Shown here one piece after another: positions 51,482-60,888 of a stretch of DNA of 64,000 bases. The notes beneath the pieces are model-generated. The model had not been told where the DNA came from, did not search any database, and worked only from the letters and a program-made list of their open reading frames with translations. The stretch is from UBA1351 sp963677885 (GTDB lineage: Bacteria; Bacillota; Clostridia; Lachnospirales; Vallitaleaceae), in the NCBI GenBank assembly GCA_963677885.1, contig OY782500.1, positions 3,596,001 to 3,660,000 of the forward strand, written 5' to 3'. How positions within the stretch are numbered: position 1 is the first letter of the stretch; every line of letters starts with the position of its first letter. A program made the translations under genes and the position numbers.

Positions 51482-51505
51482 AAAGCCAGGTATCTGGCTT
51501 TTTTT
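51482..51505 (+). terminator. Rho-independent terminator of the M23 gene
   Basis: AAAGCCAG - GTAT - CTGGCTTT with a T-rich tail. Confidence 0.85.
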
Positions 51506-51630
51506 GCTACTACTATAGGAAAGTTTCTTTGACGCAAAACGAGGCGAAGCCTCTTTGCTAGCTTGAATGAAATTAAAACGCATGAGATTTCTTGTTTTAT
51601 GATATGATAGAACAATAGGAGGGATATAGG

Positions 51631-52320
51631 ATGAATGGAAAAATACTCGTTGTTGATGATGAAAAGGCAATTGTTGACATACTAAAATTCAATTTGGAAA
51701 GAGAAGGCTTTGATGTACTGACGGCTCACGATGGAGAGGCGGGATATCAAACTTTTGTATCAGCTGGTCCGGACTTAATGCTCCTCGATATTATGATGCC
51801 CAAAATGGATGGCTTTACCGTTTGTAAAAAGGTACGGGAAACATCCAATATTCCTATTATTATGTTAACAGCAAGAGCCGAAGAAGTGGATAAGGTACTT
51901 GGTCTGGAATTTGGTGCTGATGATTATATTACGAAACCCTTTGGTGTTAGAGAACTGGTGGCAAGGGTTAAAGCTAATCTGAGAAGACAGGCTATGGACA
52001 AGCCTAGCGGCGACCAGTCTCAGATGCTTCGGTTTGACAATTTTGTTATTGATATGAATAAGTACGAAGTATCCAAAAACGGTCAGACGATTGACCTGAC
52101 CATAAGGGAGTATGAACTCCTTAAGTTTCTTGCCAGTCAGAAACAACAGATTTTTTCCAGAGAACAACTCCTTGAGCAGGTCTGGGGCTATGAGTACTAT
52201 GGTGATGTCAGGACTGTTGACGTGACGGTGAGAAGGCTTAGGGAAAAGGTAGAGGATACACCCAGTAAACCCAACCTTATATTGACTAAGCGTGGGATTG
52301 GTTATTACTTTAAAGGATAA
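51631..52320 (+). CDS. walR: Response regulator WalR (YycF)
   Basis: A 229-residue OmpR-family regulator: receiver domain with phospho-acceptor D53 (LLDIMMPKMDG), KP at TKPF, and a winged-helix domain with the WalR-like sequence WGYEYYGDVRTVDVTVRRLREKVE. It controls cell-wall metabolism genes and is essential in many Firmicutes. The downstream walK, yycH and yycI homologues support the name. GGAGG precedes the ATG. Confidence 0.92.
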   Translation: MNGKILVVDDEKAIVDILKFNLEREGFDVLTAHDGEAGYQTFVSAGPDLMLLDIMMPKMDGFTVCKKVRETSNIPIIMLTARAEEVDKVLGLEFGADDYITKPFGVRELVARVKANLRRQAMDKPSGDQSQMLRFDNFVIDMNKYEVSKNGQTIDLTIREYELLKFLASQKQQIFSREQLLEQVWGYEYYGDVRTVDVTVRRLREKVEDTPSKPNLILTKRGIGYYFKG

Positions 52321-52335
52321 TTTGAGGATTACAAT

Positions 52336-54123
52336 ATGAAACGAAGCATCCGCTGGAGGATGGTTACTATCTTTGTACTACTAGTCGTTTTAGTTATGAT
52401 GGCCAGTGGTACTTTGATTGTCTTTCAGACCAGAAACTACGAAAAAAACTTAATCGAAGAAGATATGATTGATATTGCTAATAAGATTGTCGGTTCGGTC
52501 AATGTGGAGCAGCCGGTGACTGAAATTGAAAATGACCTTCGGGCTATCCTGACTCAAAACGAGTACAGTTTGAAAGGAAAAAGCCTCTATCTTCTGAATC
52601 TTAAAGGTGAAATCATCCGGTCCCAAAACCAATCAGCAGACGGCCAAACCGTCTATACACCTCGGGTTCTTAAAGTTCTCTCAGGAAGTCGGACTAATGA
52701 ATATGGTGAAATGGATGACTCGGCGGATATGGACCTGGCAAGAGGGGTTTATAAAGACGATGAACTCCAATATGTCATCTATATGGTAGCTTCCACAACC
52801 ATTGTACAGGAGAAGATTCAGGCTATGGTTATGGTTATTATATTAGCCGTTCTTCTAGCTATTGTTTTGTCGGTTATATTGGCCTTTTTATTCAGTAATT
52901 TTCTGACTAAGCCTATTTACCTCTTGACTATGAAAGCGCGGGAAATGGCCAAGGGAGAGCTGGATAATCCCATTGAAGTTTTATCCAATGATGAAATTGG
53001 TGACCTGACCTCCAACTTTAACTCTATGGCTTTTTCTCTTAATGAGACTTTGGCTGAAATTGCCAGTGAGAAGAATAAGATGGAAACAGTGATTACTCAT
53101 ATGACCGACGGTATTTTGGTGTTTGACAACTTCGGAATTCTTATGCACAAAAATCCTGCAGCTATTCGTATGTTAAAGCTGGGTAATGTCCTGTCTTTTA
53201 GAGACGTTTTTAAGCATAAGATCGAAGAAGATTATCAAACCATTCTCCAGGAAGTGGAATATGAAACCCAGAAATTGTCAGTTAACTTAAATGAACAGTT
53301 TTATGGTGTGGATTTTGCAAAATACATGGATAAGGATGGAACGATTCTTGGCCTTATCTGTGTTATCCAGGATATAACAGAACATAAGAAACTTGAGAAT
53401 ATGCAAAAGGAATTTGTTGCTAATGTCAGTCATGAGCTCAGGACTCCGCTGACAACCATTAAGTCTTATGCTGAAACTTTGCTTGATGGGGCTGTTGATG
53501 ATCCGGAGACCATGTCTTCCTTCTTAGGCGTTATCAACAGTGAGAGTGACCGGATGACGGCCCTTGTCAAAGACCTTCTTGAGCTGTCAAGGATTGACAA
53601 CCATAAGACGGTACTTGAGGAGGAAGTAATCGATCTTTTGAAATTGGTGACAAAAAGTGCTGATAATTACAGGATTCACGCTAACAAGAAGGACCAGACC
53701 TTAAGTGTTGAAGCTGAATCGGATGAGTTTATTGTTATTGGTGACGGCAATCGAATTGAACAGGTTGTTAAGAATATTTTATCCAATGCAGTTAAATACA
53801 GTGGGGATCATGCTGAGATCAATGTGAAAATCTCCTCTGATTCCAGATATCATTTGATTGAAGTAAGTGATACCGGTATGGGAATACCTGAAGAGGATTT
53901 GGAACACATTTTTAACCGTTTCTATAGGGTGGATAAGGCCAGATCAAGAGCAATGGGCGGGACAGGTTTAGGTCTTGCCATAGCAAAAGAAATTATGGAA
54001 CTTCACAGTGGCCAGATTAAGGTTAAATCTGTTGTTAACGAAGGGACTGTTTTTACCCTTTATTTCCCGAAATATACTTATGAAGATGACTTTTTAGGGG
54101 AAGAAAGTTACGAAGAAATCTAA
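52336..54123 (+). CDS. walK: Sensor histidine kinase WalK (YycG)
   Basis: A 595-residue membrane kinase: first transmembrane helix (about 8-30), an external sensor domain, second helix (about 160-188), HAMP, PAS (about 250-350), HisKA with H366 in NVSHELRTPLTTIKSYAETL, and an HATPase domain with N, G1 (DTGMGIPEEDL) and G2 (GGTGLGLAI) boxes. The HAMP-PAS order is the WalK layout. It phosphorylates WalR. It starts 15 bp after walR. Confidence 0.92.
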   Translation: MKRSIRWRMVTIFVLLVVLVMMASGTLIVFQTRNYEKNLIEEDMIDIANKIVGSVNVEQPVTEIENDLRAILTQNEYSLKGKSLYLLNLKGEIIRSQNQSADGQTVYTPRVLKVLSGSRTNEYGEMDDSADMDLARGVYKDDELQYVIYMVASTTIVQEKIQAMVMVIILAVLLAIVLSVILAFLFSNFLTKPIYLLTMKAREMAKGELDNPIEVLSNDEIGDLTSNFNSMAFSLNETLAEIASEKNKMETVITHMTDGILVFDNFGILMHKNPAAIRMLKLGNVLSFRDVFKHKIEEDYQTILQEVEYETQKLSVNLNEQFYGVDFAKYMDKDGTILGLICVIQDITEHKKLENMQKEFVANVSHELRTPLTTIKSYAETLLDGAVDDPETMSSFLGVINSESDRMTALVKDLLELSRIDNHKTVLEEEVIDLLKLVTKSADNYRIHANKKDQTLSVEAESDEFIVIGDGNRIEQVVKNILSNAVKYSGDHAEINVKISSDSRYHLIEVSDTGMGIPEEDLEHIFNRFYRVDKARSRAMGGTGLGLAIAKEIMELHSGQIKVKSVVNEGTVFTLYFPKYTYEDDFLGEESYEEI

Positions 54124-54135
54124 ACGTTAAATCTT

Positions 54136-54168
54136 TGTAACACGTTTGTAATACTTGCTTTGTATAAT
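54136..54168 (+). promoter_or_regulatory. WalR-type box and promoter -10 downstream of walK
   Basis: TGTAAC-ACGTT-TGTAAT (54136-54152) is a perfect direct-repeat WalR box, followed after 10 bp by TATAAT (54163-54168). The box occupies the -35 region, which itself is poor, so activation or autoregulation of the following genes by WalR is likely. Confidence 0.65.
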
Positions 54169-54201
54169 ATAGTATATTAATGTAACCTAGGAGGATTGGC
54201 T

Positions 54202-55002
54202 ATGTCTAAGAGTCGCAAGTTTTATATGACAATTTCATTATGTCTTGTCTTATCAGCTCTCTTTAGTTTTGGGCTTTTTGCTGCTGAAGACTTTAGCCTT
54301 GAATCATCTGCTAGTCTACGACAATATCCGGAGATTGCTTCGGTTTATGATATCGATGGTCTTGAAGAAGATAAGGATGATTATGCTTACGAAACTGAAA
54401 GTCCTGATTTGGAAGTTCTAGAACCGGAAACGCATTTAGTGTTTGATTATTTTGGCTATACTAAAACCCATCTTATTGAAATGGTTGAAGCGAATACAGT
54501 GAACTTCTCCTTGCCGGTTTTAGGATTGAGTGAAGGTCAGGCCTTTAGAAGAGCCGAACTGAAGAAGTTTGGTGATCTGGTTCTTACGACTGGTTTTAAT
54601 AAAGAGCGTATTACTACATTTTCCAATATTAAATATTTGGAGGGACAGGCTCCAGCTGGTACGGCTGTCGGGATTGTTGTCTTCCATTTTGATGAAGATA
54701 ATTTAGAGGGTCCTATGGCCTTGAATAATATTGTTGTTACCCAAGAAGAATTAACTGCAGTTGGAGCTTCTGAAATCTATAGCGAAACCATAGAACTTGA
54801 CTATATTGGTGTTAATTATGTTTTGATTGCGACCTACAATCCTGAAACTGAAAAATCCGGATATCGTTTGTTTAAAGTATGTCGTGAACAGGAAGTGAAG
54901 CGGGTATTACTTGAGAATGTACAAATTGATTTCTTTGATGAAGAAGATGAAGATATTTCCATAGAGAATTTTGTACCAGGTATAGTTGATTTTGATTTTT
55001 AA
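54202..55002 (+). CDS. Secreted protein of unknown function between walK and yycH
   Basis: A 266-residue protein with a signal peptide (about 1-25, ending GLFAAED). The mature part is acidic (many Glu and Asp) and has no domain that I recognise. It sits where yycH would directly follow walK in Bacillus and has its own WalR-type box, so it probably belongs to the WalRK response and may act outside the membrane with YycH and YycI. AGGAGG is 7 nt before ATG 54202; an in-frame TTG at 54196 is less likely. Confidence 0.75.
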   Translation: MSKSRKFYMTISLCLVLSALFSFGLFAAEDFSLESSASLRQYPEIASVYDIDGLEEDKDDYAYETESPDLEVLEPETHLVFDYFGYTKTHLIEMVEANTVNFSLPVLGLSEGQAFRRAELKKFGDLVLTTGFNKERITTFSNIKYLEGQAPAGTAVGIVVFHFDEDNLEGPMALNNIVVTQEELTAVGASEIYSETIELDYIGVNYVLIATYNPETEKSGYRLFKVCREQEVKRVLLENVQIDFFDEEDEDISIENFVPGIVDFDF

Positions 55003-55013
55003 CAGGAGTTCAT

Positions 55014-56387
55014 ATGAGTAGATCAATTGGAAAAACCATTGTGTTGTCCATTTTAGTTCTGACAAGTATATATCAAATAGCGATGTTATGGTTTGATTAC
55101 CCATCAGACCGTAACTTTTTTTTAAGTATTATGGATACAGAGACTACTTTTGGGTCTTCCGGATCCAATCAATCTTATGACCTGTATTATCCAAGTAAAG
55201 TGGCAACCTATTATCAAACGAATGAAGGATCCTATTTCTTTGAGAACTTGGATAATCCCAATAATGTGACGCCTGATTCAATGTTTGAAATCGTCAAACA
55301 GGCTCTTGAGAGTGGTATGGTTAGTTCGGCATTTGTAGCGGTAGAGGATTTGTGGTCCAAAGGCCACATTCTTTTAGAGATGCCATTTCCTATTGATTCG
55401 ATGGTGGTGCAAGAAGATATGAAGATTGGCTCGACCTGGTTTAAGGAAAGTATGAGTTTTGAACGTGTTTATATCTATCCAGGCGAATTTGCTGATGATT
55501 ATATGACTCTTATTTTTGCAGATATTTCGTTAAAAAAACGTTTTTCCTGTCAGATACCAGTAGGTAATATCAAACAGCTTAATGATATGGCTCTTACCCT
55601 TATGGATCAAGTCCATAGCCAGGATGAAATCAGATATATTTCTACCAAACAAAGAGACTTCAATCGATTTGAAAACGATGTTTTGCTGCCTGCAGGCGGA
55701 CAATATTTTGATCTTATGCAGAATATCTATGGCGAAAAGTATTTTTACCAAGGTGCTGAAAGAGATATGGAAAGCCTTGAAACTTATGTGGACTACTTCT
55801 TTTTGAATCCTGAGATAGCATGGTCGACAGTTACCAATGATGAGGCAAAATATGGTGACTTGGAAGTTGTCGTATCCTATAACAAAAAGGGTTTATTATC
55901 ATACTCATTTATTGATAAGCTTGAAAACAAGGTGACTGATCTTGGGAATGCATATAAAGCAGCCCTGAAATTCACAGATAAAGATACGGTTCTTAATCAG
56001 ATTGAGTATGAGCTGGTGGATTATGACCAAACAGAAGATGAAGTAACCTTTTACTTTGATTATGGTTATCGTGGAGTTCCCATTCATTTTGACAATCTTG
56101 AGAGTGATATTGGGATTAGCCATCCTATGGAAATATCGGTAACCGGTAACACGGTTATATCTTATAAGCGTCTTTTATGGAAGACTGAAGAAGTTCTTAT
56201 TCAGGGGGATCCTTTTGAGGTCCTTTACCAAAGATTATTGGATAGAATTGTGCCTGAAATTGGAGAACATAAAATCCAGGATGCTTATATTGCTTACTAC
56301 AGTGATGATTTTGAAAATGGTGCATATTTGAAATGGTTGGTCCAGGTTTCTGATGAGAGAGGTGTTGTGGACTATGAATTGGAATAA
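55014..56387 (+). CDS. yycH: YycH-like regulator of WalK
   Basis: A 457-residue protein with a short cytoplasmic start, one transmembrane helix (about 8-26, IVLSILVLTSIYQIAMLW) and a large external domain, the YycH layout. Sequence identity to classical YycH appears low; the call rests on layout, size and position before a YycI-like gene. In Bacillus YycH and YycI form a membrane complex with WalK that restrains it. It overlaps the next gene by 14 bp. CAGGAG precedes the ATG. Confidence 0.75.
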   Translation: MSRSIGKTIVLSILVLTSIYQIAMLWFDYPSDRNFFLSIMDTETTFGSSGSNQSYDLYYPSKVATYYQTNEGSYFFENLDNPNNVTPDSMFEIVKQALESGMVSSAFVAVEDLWSKGHILLEMPFPIDSMVVQEDMKIGSTWFKESMSFERVYIYPGEFADDYMTLIFADISLKKRFSCQIPVGNIKQLNDMALTLMDQVHSQDEIRYISTKQRDFNRFENDVLLPAGGQYFDLMQNIYGEKYFYQGAERDMESLETYVDYFFLNPEIAWSTVTNDEAKYGDLEVVVSYNKKGLLSYSFIDKLENKVTDLGNAYKAALKFTDKDTVLNQIEYELVDYDQTEDEVTFYFDYGYRGVPIHFDNLESDIGISHPMEISVTGNTVISYKRLLWKTEEVLIQGDPFEVLYQRLLDRIVPEIGEHKIQDAYIAYYSDDFENGAYLKWLVQVSDERGVVDYELE

Positions 56388-57276
56388 AGTCTTAAATGTA
56401 TTCATCGTCATCTTTTTAGTCATTAATGTGTTCTTGTTTTTTTATCATCGTCAGTATGCAACTGAACGCTATATGCTGTCTGAGAGTAGATATTCCCAAT
56501 TACAGACAGTTCTCGAATCCAATGGGATATTATTATACAAGTATATGCCGACTTATACACCAATGAGTATGTTGGTTGTAAACGCACCTGAAAAGGATAG
56601 AGAAGCTATTGTTGCCAATATATTGGGTAGCAAGTACGATATAAAAGCCAACTCAAACGGTCTTGGAGAAGTTCTAAGTGCAGGCGATGAGTCCTTAACC
56701 TTTTATTATGGTGAACAAGAAGGATATGTTTACTATAAAAGCGAAGGAAGGCATTATATACCAGAAAATTTTACCGACGACGCCATAGAAAAGGTTGCAG
56801 GTCAGTTTGCAGCAGATATCTTTGGAGAAGATGTAGATATGGAAGTGACACTTAACATGCCTCAGAAGGACGTGGATGGTGAAGTAGTCGGATTACGGGT
56901 TGAGATGAATGAGAAACTAGGTAATAATACAAGTATTTTTCAAACCTATATCAAATTGTATATAACCAGAGATGGAGTTGAAGAAGCTTTAGCTGTGAGG
57001 TTTACTCCAGTTGAACTTGAAAACAACGAGCAGAAGATCCATGCTTTTGACACGGCTATGTACAATCTTATGTATTTTATTAAGGGTGAGGAAAACAGTA
57101 GTGAGACAGGTGAACCTCTTGGGAGAAAGATCAATGACATCCATCTGGGCTACTACATACCTGATGTTGATAATAAAAAACTTACCTATGAAGTAGAACC
57201 TCACTATCGTATCGTGTTTGAAAACGGCGATACTTATTATGTGAATGCATATACAAATGCTATCATCAAACCCTAG
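56374..57276 (+). CDS. yycI: YycI-like regulator of WalK
   Basis: A 300-residue protein beginning MNWNKVLNVFIVIFLVINVFLFFY, the typical YycI N-terminal membrane anchor, followed by an external domain ending in GDTYYVNAYTNAI. I start it at ATG 56374, within the end of yycH, because GAGAGGTG lies upstream; an earlier in-frame start at 56353 would disturb the anchor. It works with YycH on WalK. Confidence 0.8.
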   Translation: MNWNKVLNVFIVIFLVINVFLFFYHRQYATERYMLSESRYSQLQTVLESNGILLYKYMPTYTPMSMLVVNAPEKDREAIVANILGSKYDIKANSNGLGEVLSAGDESLTFYYGEQEGYVYYKSEGRHYIPENFTDDAIEKVAGQFAADIFGEDVDMEVTLNMPQKDVDGEVVGLRVEMNEKLGNNTSIFQTYIKLYITRDGVEEALAVRFTPVELENNEQKIHAFDTAMYNLMYFIKGEENSSETGEPLGRKINDIHLGYYIPDVDNKKLTYEVEPHYRIVFENGDTYYVNAYTNAIIKP

Positions 57277-57333
57277 GTTCTAATGTCATGATATGAAAAT
57301 AGTCTATAAGTTGTAGTATGATTGGGACTACGA

Positions 57334-57362
57334 TTGATTATATGTTATGGATATGTTATAAT
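57334..57362 (+). promoter_or_regulatory. Promoter of murA
   Basis: TTGATT (57334-57339), 17 bp, TATAAT (57357-57362) with TGT extension. Confidence 0.75.
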
Positions 57363-57462
57363 CACAATGACTTGTGTGCTTTGGCAAAAGATAACCTATG
57401 TTTTCTTTTGGTAAGCTCTTATTGGACTTGAATAAGACTAAACATTGTTTAGAGGTGTATAA

Positions 57463-58749
57463 ATGGATCAATTGATTATTAATGGAGGCAATTGCCTTCG
57501 TGGAAGAGTAGACGTCAGTGGGGCGAAAAATGCGGCTTTGGGGATTATTGCTGCAGCTTTACTGGCAGATGGCGTCAGTACGATAGAGAATGTACCATGT
57601 GTAAATGACGTCAATGTTATGATAGAGGCTATCCGGGATCTGGGAGTTGAGATAACTCATCTGGATCGTCATACTATTCGTATAGATACTAGAAAAGTCG
57701 ATAAGTTCGTGGTGGATTATGAATCCATCAGTAAAATACGTGCATCTTATTATCTGCTGGGTTCTTTACTTGGCAGATTTAAGAAGGCTGAAGTTGCTAT
57801 GCCAGGTGGTTGCAATATTGGTTCCAGACCTATTGACCAACATATTAAAGGCTTTGAAGCTCTTGGAGCAAAAGTTGAACTTGAACACGGCATGGTTAAG
57901 GTTAATGCACAAGAACTGGTCGGTACTAATATTTATCTGGACGTAGTCAGTGTCGGAGCTACAATCAATATCATGATGGCAGCAGTTATGGCAGATGGAA
58001 TAACGGTTATTGAAAATCCAGCCAAAGAGCCCCATATTGTTGATGTAGCCAACTATCTGAATTCTATGGGAGCAGATATAAAAGGTGCCGGTACAGATTT
58101 GATAAAAATTCATGGTGTTGATTGTATTCAGGGGTCGACCTATACCATAATTCCGGACCAAATCGAAGCAGGTACTTATATGATTGCAGCTGCCATTACC
58201 GGTGGTGATGTAGTTGTCGGTAACCTTATTCCTAAGCATATGGAAGCTATTTCAGCTAAATTGCAGGAGATGGGTGTCGTTATTACAGAAGATCAGGACA
58301 CCCTTCGTGTCAGAGCTGAACATCCCCTTAAAGCAGTTAATGTGAAGACCTTGCCCTATCCAGGATTTCCAACGGATATGCAGCCCCAGATGACAACCCT
58401 GATGTCTTTGGCAAAAGGTACAGGTGTTATTACAGAAAGTATTTTCGAGAACCGTTTTTCTTATATTGATGAGTTGAAACGGATGGGAGTCAATATAACT
58501 GTAGAAGGAAATGCCGCGATTTCTACTGGCGTTGAAAGTCTTTCAGGTGCCCAGGTAACCTCGACAGATCTTCGGGCAGGAGCAGCTTTGGTATTGGCTG
58601 GTTTAGTAGCTGATGGTGAAACAATTGTGAATCATGTTGATTATATTGACCGGGGATATGAATTTATTGAGGAAAAGCTAGCGATGCTGGGTGCTGATAT
58701 TGTCCGCAAATCAGACGCTATCGATAAGTCTATGTTTAAGGTTGTGTAA
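57463..58749 (+). CDS. murA: UDP-N-acetylglucosamine 1-carboxyvinyltransferase
   Basis: A 428-residue EPSP-synthase-fold enzyme that adds enolpyruvate to UDP-GlcNAc, the first committed step of peptidoglycan synthesis. The active-site Cys is C117 in MPGGCNIGSRPID, so the fosfomycin-sensitive form is expected. Other family segments: SGAKNAALGIIAAALLADG, FPTDMQPQMTTL and RAGAALVLAGLVADG. GAGGTG precedes the ATG. It has its own promoter after yycI. Confidence 0.95.
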   Translation: MDQLIINGGNCLRGRVDVSGAKNAALGIIAAALLADGVSTIENVPCVNDVNVMIEAIRDLGVEITHLDRHTIRIDTRKVDKFVVDYESISKIRASYYLLGSLLGRFKKAEVAMPGGCNIGSRPIDQHIKGFEALGAKVELEHGMVKVNAQELVGTNIYLDVVSVGATINIMMAAVMADGITVIENPAKEPHIVDVANYLNSMGADIKGAGTDLIKIHGVDCIQGSTYTIIPDQIEAGTYMIAAAITGGDVVVGNLIPKHMEAISAKLQEMGVVITEDQDTLRVRAEHPLKAVNVKTLPYPGFPTDMQPQMTTLMSLAKGTGVITESIFENRFSYIDELKRMGVNITVEGNAAISTGVESLSGAQVTSTDLRAGAALVLAGLVADGETIVNHVDYIDRGYEFIEEKLAMLGADIVRKSDAIDKSMFKVV

Positions 58750-58812
58750 TATTATTATTTAATATGTCTGAGATATCAGATAATATTAGATATCTTTTTA
58801 ACGAATAATAAT

Positions 58813-58840
58813 GGGCCAAGTTGAAATTGGCTCATTTTTG
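58813..58840 (+). terminator. Terminator of murA, overlapping the next promoter
   Basis: GGGCCAA - GTTGAAA - TTGGCTC followed by ATTTTTG. The loop contains the -35 box of the following response-regulator promoter. Confidence 0.75.
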
Positions 58841-58849
58841 TTTTATAAT
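58821..58849 (+). promoter_or_regulatory. Promoter of the orphan response regulator
   Basis: TTGAAA (58821-58826), 17 bp, TATAAT (58844-58849). A second TATAAT lies at 58862-58867 without a matching -35. Confidence 0.7.
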
Positions 58850-58942
58850 GAATTAAAGGCTTATAATGTCTATGCGTTATGCAAGTTTGTAGGCAAACGG
58901 AAGTCTTTCGGAATGGTGAACGAAAGATTAGGAGGGGGCTTA

Positions 58943-59635
58943 ATGGCTAAACGTGTATTAGTTATTGATGATGAAGAAATAATGCGTAGTATCATCTCAG
59001 GCGTTTATGAAGATGAAGGCTTCGAGGTGGATGAGGCTTCTGACGGTAAGGAAGGTCTGTCACTTTTTGAAGAAAATGACTATGACTTGGTTGTCCTTGA
59101 TGTCATGATGCCTGTTATGGACGGCTGGTCAGTATGCCGTCGAATAAGGGAAAAATCCAATGTCTTAATTATCATGTTAACCTCTAGAGATGAAGATGAT
59201 GATCAACTCCTTGGCTACGAACTGGGCGTAGATGAATACGTGACCAAGCCCGTTAATTTTAAGGTGCTGCTTGCCAAAAGTATGCGTCTTCTTAAACGTA
59301 TCAAAGTTGAAGAAGGCAATGAAGATGGTCATATGATTATTAAGTCTAAGATGGTTATAGATAAAATGGCTTACACAGTCAAAGTTGGCCAAAGGAGTAT
59401 AGATTTTGCACCTAAGGAATATGACCTATTAGTATACCTTGCAGAAAACGATGGACGTGTACTCACCAGAGAGCAGATACTAAATACCATCTGGGGATAT
59501 GATTATTATGGTGATGACCGTGTTGTGGATACGCATATTAAAAAGATTCGTAAGAAGTTAGGTGAGGAATCCGGACTTATTCAAACGGTTATTCGAACCG
59601 GGTATAAATTTGACTCATCCAAGGCAGCTGTATAG
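58943..59635 (+). CDS. Orphan OmpR-family response regulator
   Basis: A 230-residue regulator: receiver domain with D53 (VLDVMMPVMDGWSVC) and a winged-helix domain (WGYDYYGDDRVVDTHIKKIRKKLG). No kinase gene adjoins it. I set the start at 58943 because AGGAGGGGG precedes it and it matches the family's first strand; the frame stays open for another 44 codons upstream, covering the leader. Its targets are unknown. Confidence 0.9.
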   Translation: MAKRVLVIDDEEIMRSIISGVYEDEGFEVDEASDGKEGLSLFEENDYDLVVLDVMMPVMDGWSVCRRIREKSNVLIIMLTSRDEDDDQLLGYELGVDEYVTKPVNFKVLLAKSMRLLKRIKVEEGNEDGHMIIKSKMVIDKMAYTVKVGQRSIDFAPKEYDLLVYLAENDGRVLTREQILNTIWGYDYYGDDRVVDTHIKKIRKKLGEESGLIQTVIRTGYKFDSSKAAV

Positions 59636-59661
59636 CAAAGAATAGGATTATAAATAATTAA

Positions 59662-59689
59662 GGTTGAAAGCTTGCTTTCAGCCTTTTGT
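59662..59689 (+). terminator. Rho-independent terminator
   Basis: GGTTGAAAG - CTTG - CTTTCAGCC then TTTTGTTC. The tail TTTTGTTCTAA is the same as that at the end of the 89-nt structured repeat. Confidence 0.8.
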
Positions 59690-59713
59690 TCTAATTTGGA
59701 AGGCAGGTAAAAG

Positions 59714-60502
59714 ATGGAATCTAATAATTATGATTTTCAGCATTTGGTTGAAATAATGAAAATACTTCGAAGTGAAAATGGGTGTCCCTGGGACAGGGAA
59801 CAGACCCATGAATCCATACAGAAGGACACCTTGGAAGAAACCTATGAACTCATGGAAGCCATTGAAAACAAGGATGATCCTAATATGCTGGAAGAGTTGG
59901 GAGACTTGCTTTTTCATGTGGTCTTTCATGCCAGAATAGCTGAAGAAGACAATCGGTTTACCATAGATGACGTCCTCAAAAGCATTACCGAAAAGATGAT
60001 TCGCAGGCATCCTCATGTTTTTGATACTACACAAGCAGATGACTCAGAACAGGTACTTAAACAATGGGATGCAATTAAGAAAGACGAAAAACAGCATGAA
60101 ACAATTACCGATGATTTACGTAGTGTACCAAAAGCAATGCCGGCCCTAATGAGAGCAGAAAAAGTGGGAAAAAAAGCGGCTAAGGTAGGTTTTGATTTTG
60201 AAAATGAATTTCAGTTGATGAACAAGCTTCAAGAAGAGGTGGAGGAAGCATCAGAGGCTATGAAATCAGGGGATTTGGAGCATTTTACCGAAGAAATTGG
60301 AGATTTGCTCTTTCAAATTGTGAATATATCTCGGTTTTTTAAAATAAATCCAGAAAATGCCTTGACAAAAGCAACAGAAAAGTTTATAAATAGATTTGAG
60401 GGTATCGAAGAGCTTGCAGCCGCTGAAGGCCGTAAGTTAGACGGTTTAACCCTAATGCAAATGGACGAATATTGGGATAGAATTAAGCAGCGGGATGCTT
60501 AA
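59714..60502 (+). CDS. mazG: Nucleoside triphosphate pyrophosphohydrolase MazG
   Basis: A 262-residue protein with two MazG domains: LRSENGCPWDREQTHESIQKDTLEETYELMEAIE ... EELGDLLFHVVFHARIAEE and a second, LQEEVEEASEAMKS ... EEIGDLLFQIVNISR, both with the ExxE-12-ExxD metal pattern. It hydrolyses NTPs to NMP and PPi, clearing abnormal nucleotides or lowering ppGpp effects. It lies 38 bp before the HU gene and is probably co-transcribed. Confidence 0.94.
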   Translation: MESNNYDFQHLVEIMKILRSENGCPWDREQTHESIQKDTLEETYELMEAIENKDDPNMLEELGDLLFHVVFHARIAEEDNRFTIDDVLKSITEKMIRRHPHVFDTTQADDSEQVLKQWDAIKKDEKQHETITDDLRSVPKAMPALMRAEKVGKKAAKVGFDFENEFQLMNKLQEEVEEASEAMKSGDLEHFTEEIGDLLFQIVNISRFFKINPENALTKATEKFINRFEGIEELAAAEGRKLDGLTLMQMDEYWDRIKQRDA

Positions 60503-60540
60503 TAATCTCAGACTAAAAATCTTTCGAGGAGGAGCGACAC

Positions 60541-60816
60541 ATGAACAAATCAGAATTAGTGAGCGCTATGGCAGCAAAAACAGAATTATCAAAAAAGGAT
60601 GCGGAGAAAGCTTTAAAAGCATTTATCGATGTAGTATCAGATGAATTAGCAGCAGGTGGCAAAATCCAATTAGTTGGATTCGGTACATTTGAAGTTAGTG
60701 AAAGAGCAGCAAGAACTGGTAGAAATCCTCAAACTGGTAAAGAAATGAAGATTCCAGCGTCTAAAGCTCCAAGATTTAAAGCTGGTAAAGCTTTAAAAGA
60801 TACTGTTAACAAGTAA
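60541..60816 (+). CDS. hup: DNA-binding protein HU
   Basis: A 91-residue HU/IHF protein beginning MNKSELVSAMAAKTELSKKDAEKALKAF and carrying GFGTFEVSERAARTGRNPQTGKEMKIPASKAPRFKAGK, the beta-arm with the conserved Pro that intercalates DNA. It is the homodimeric HU of Firmicutes and compacts and bends the nucleoid. GAGGAGG precedes the ATG. A terminator follows. Confidence 0.96.
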   Translation: MNKSELVSAMAAKTELSKKDAEKALKAFIDVVSDELAAGGKIQLVGFGTFEVSERAARTGRNPQTGKEMKIPASKAPRFKAGKALKDTVNK

Positions 60817-60845
60817 TTGTTAGCATAATCAAATAAGTTAAATTG

Positions 60846-60874
60846 AAGCCTGTGCTGCATAGCGCAGGCTTTTT
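60846..60874 (+). terminator. Rho-independent terminator of the HU gene
   Basis: AAGCCTGTGC / GCGCAGGCTT stem with one wobble, TGCATA loop and T-run. Confidence 0.88.
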
Positions 60875-60888
60875 ACGTGAAAACATGA

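Noticed and set aside
57766..58239. 157-codon open frame opposite murA
   Set aside because: Entirely antisense to a well-supported gene, with Cys/His/Asn-rich composition typical of a shadow frame and no ribosome site.
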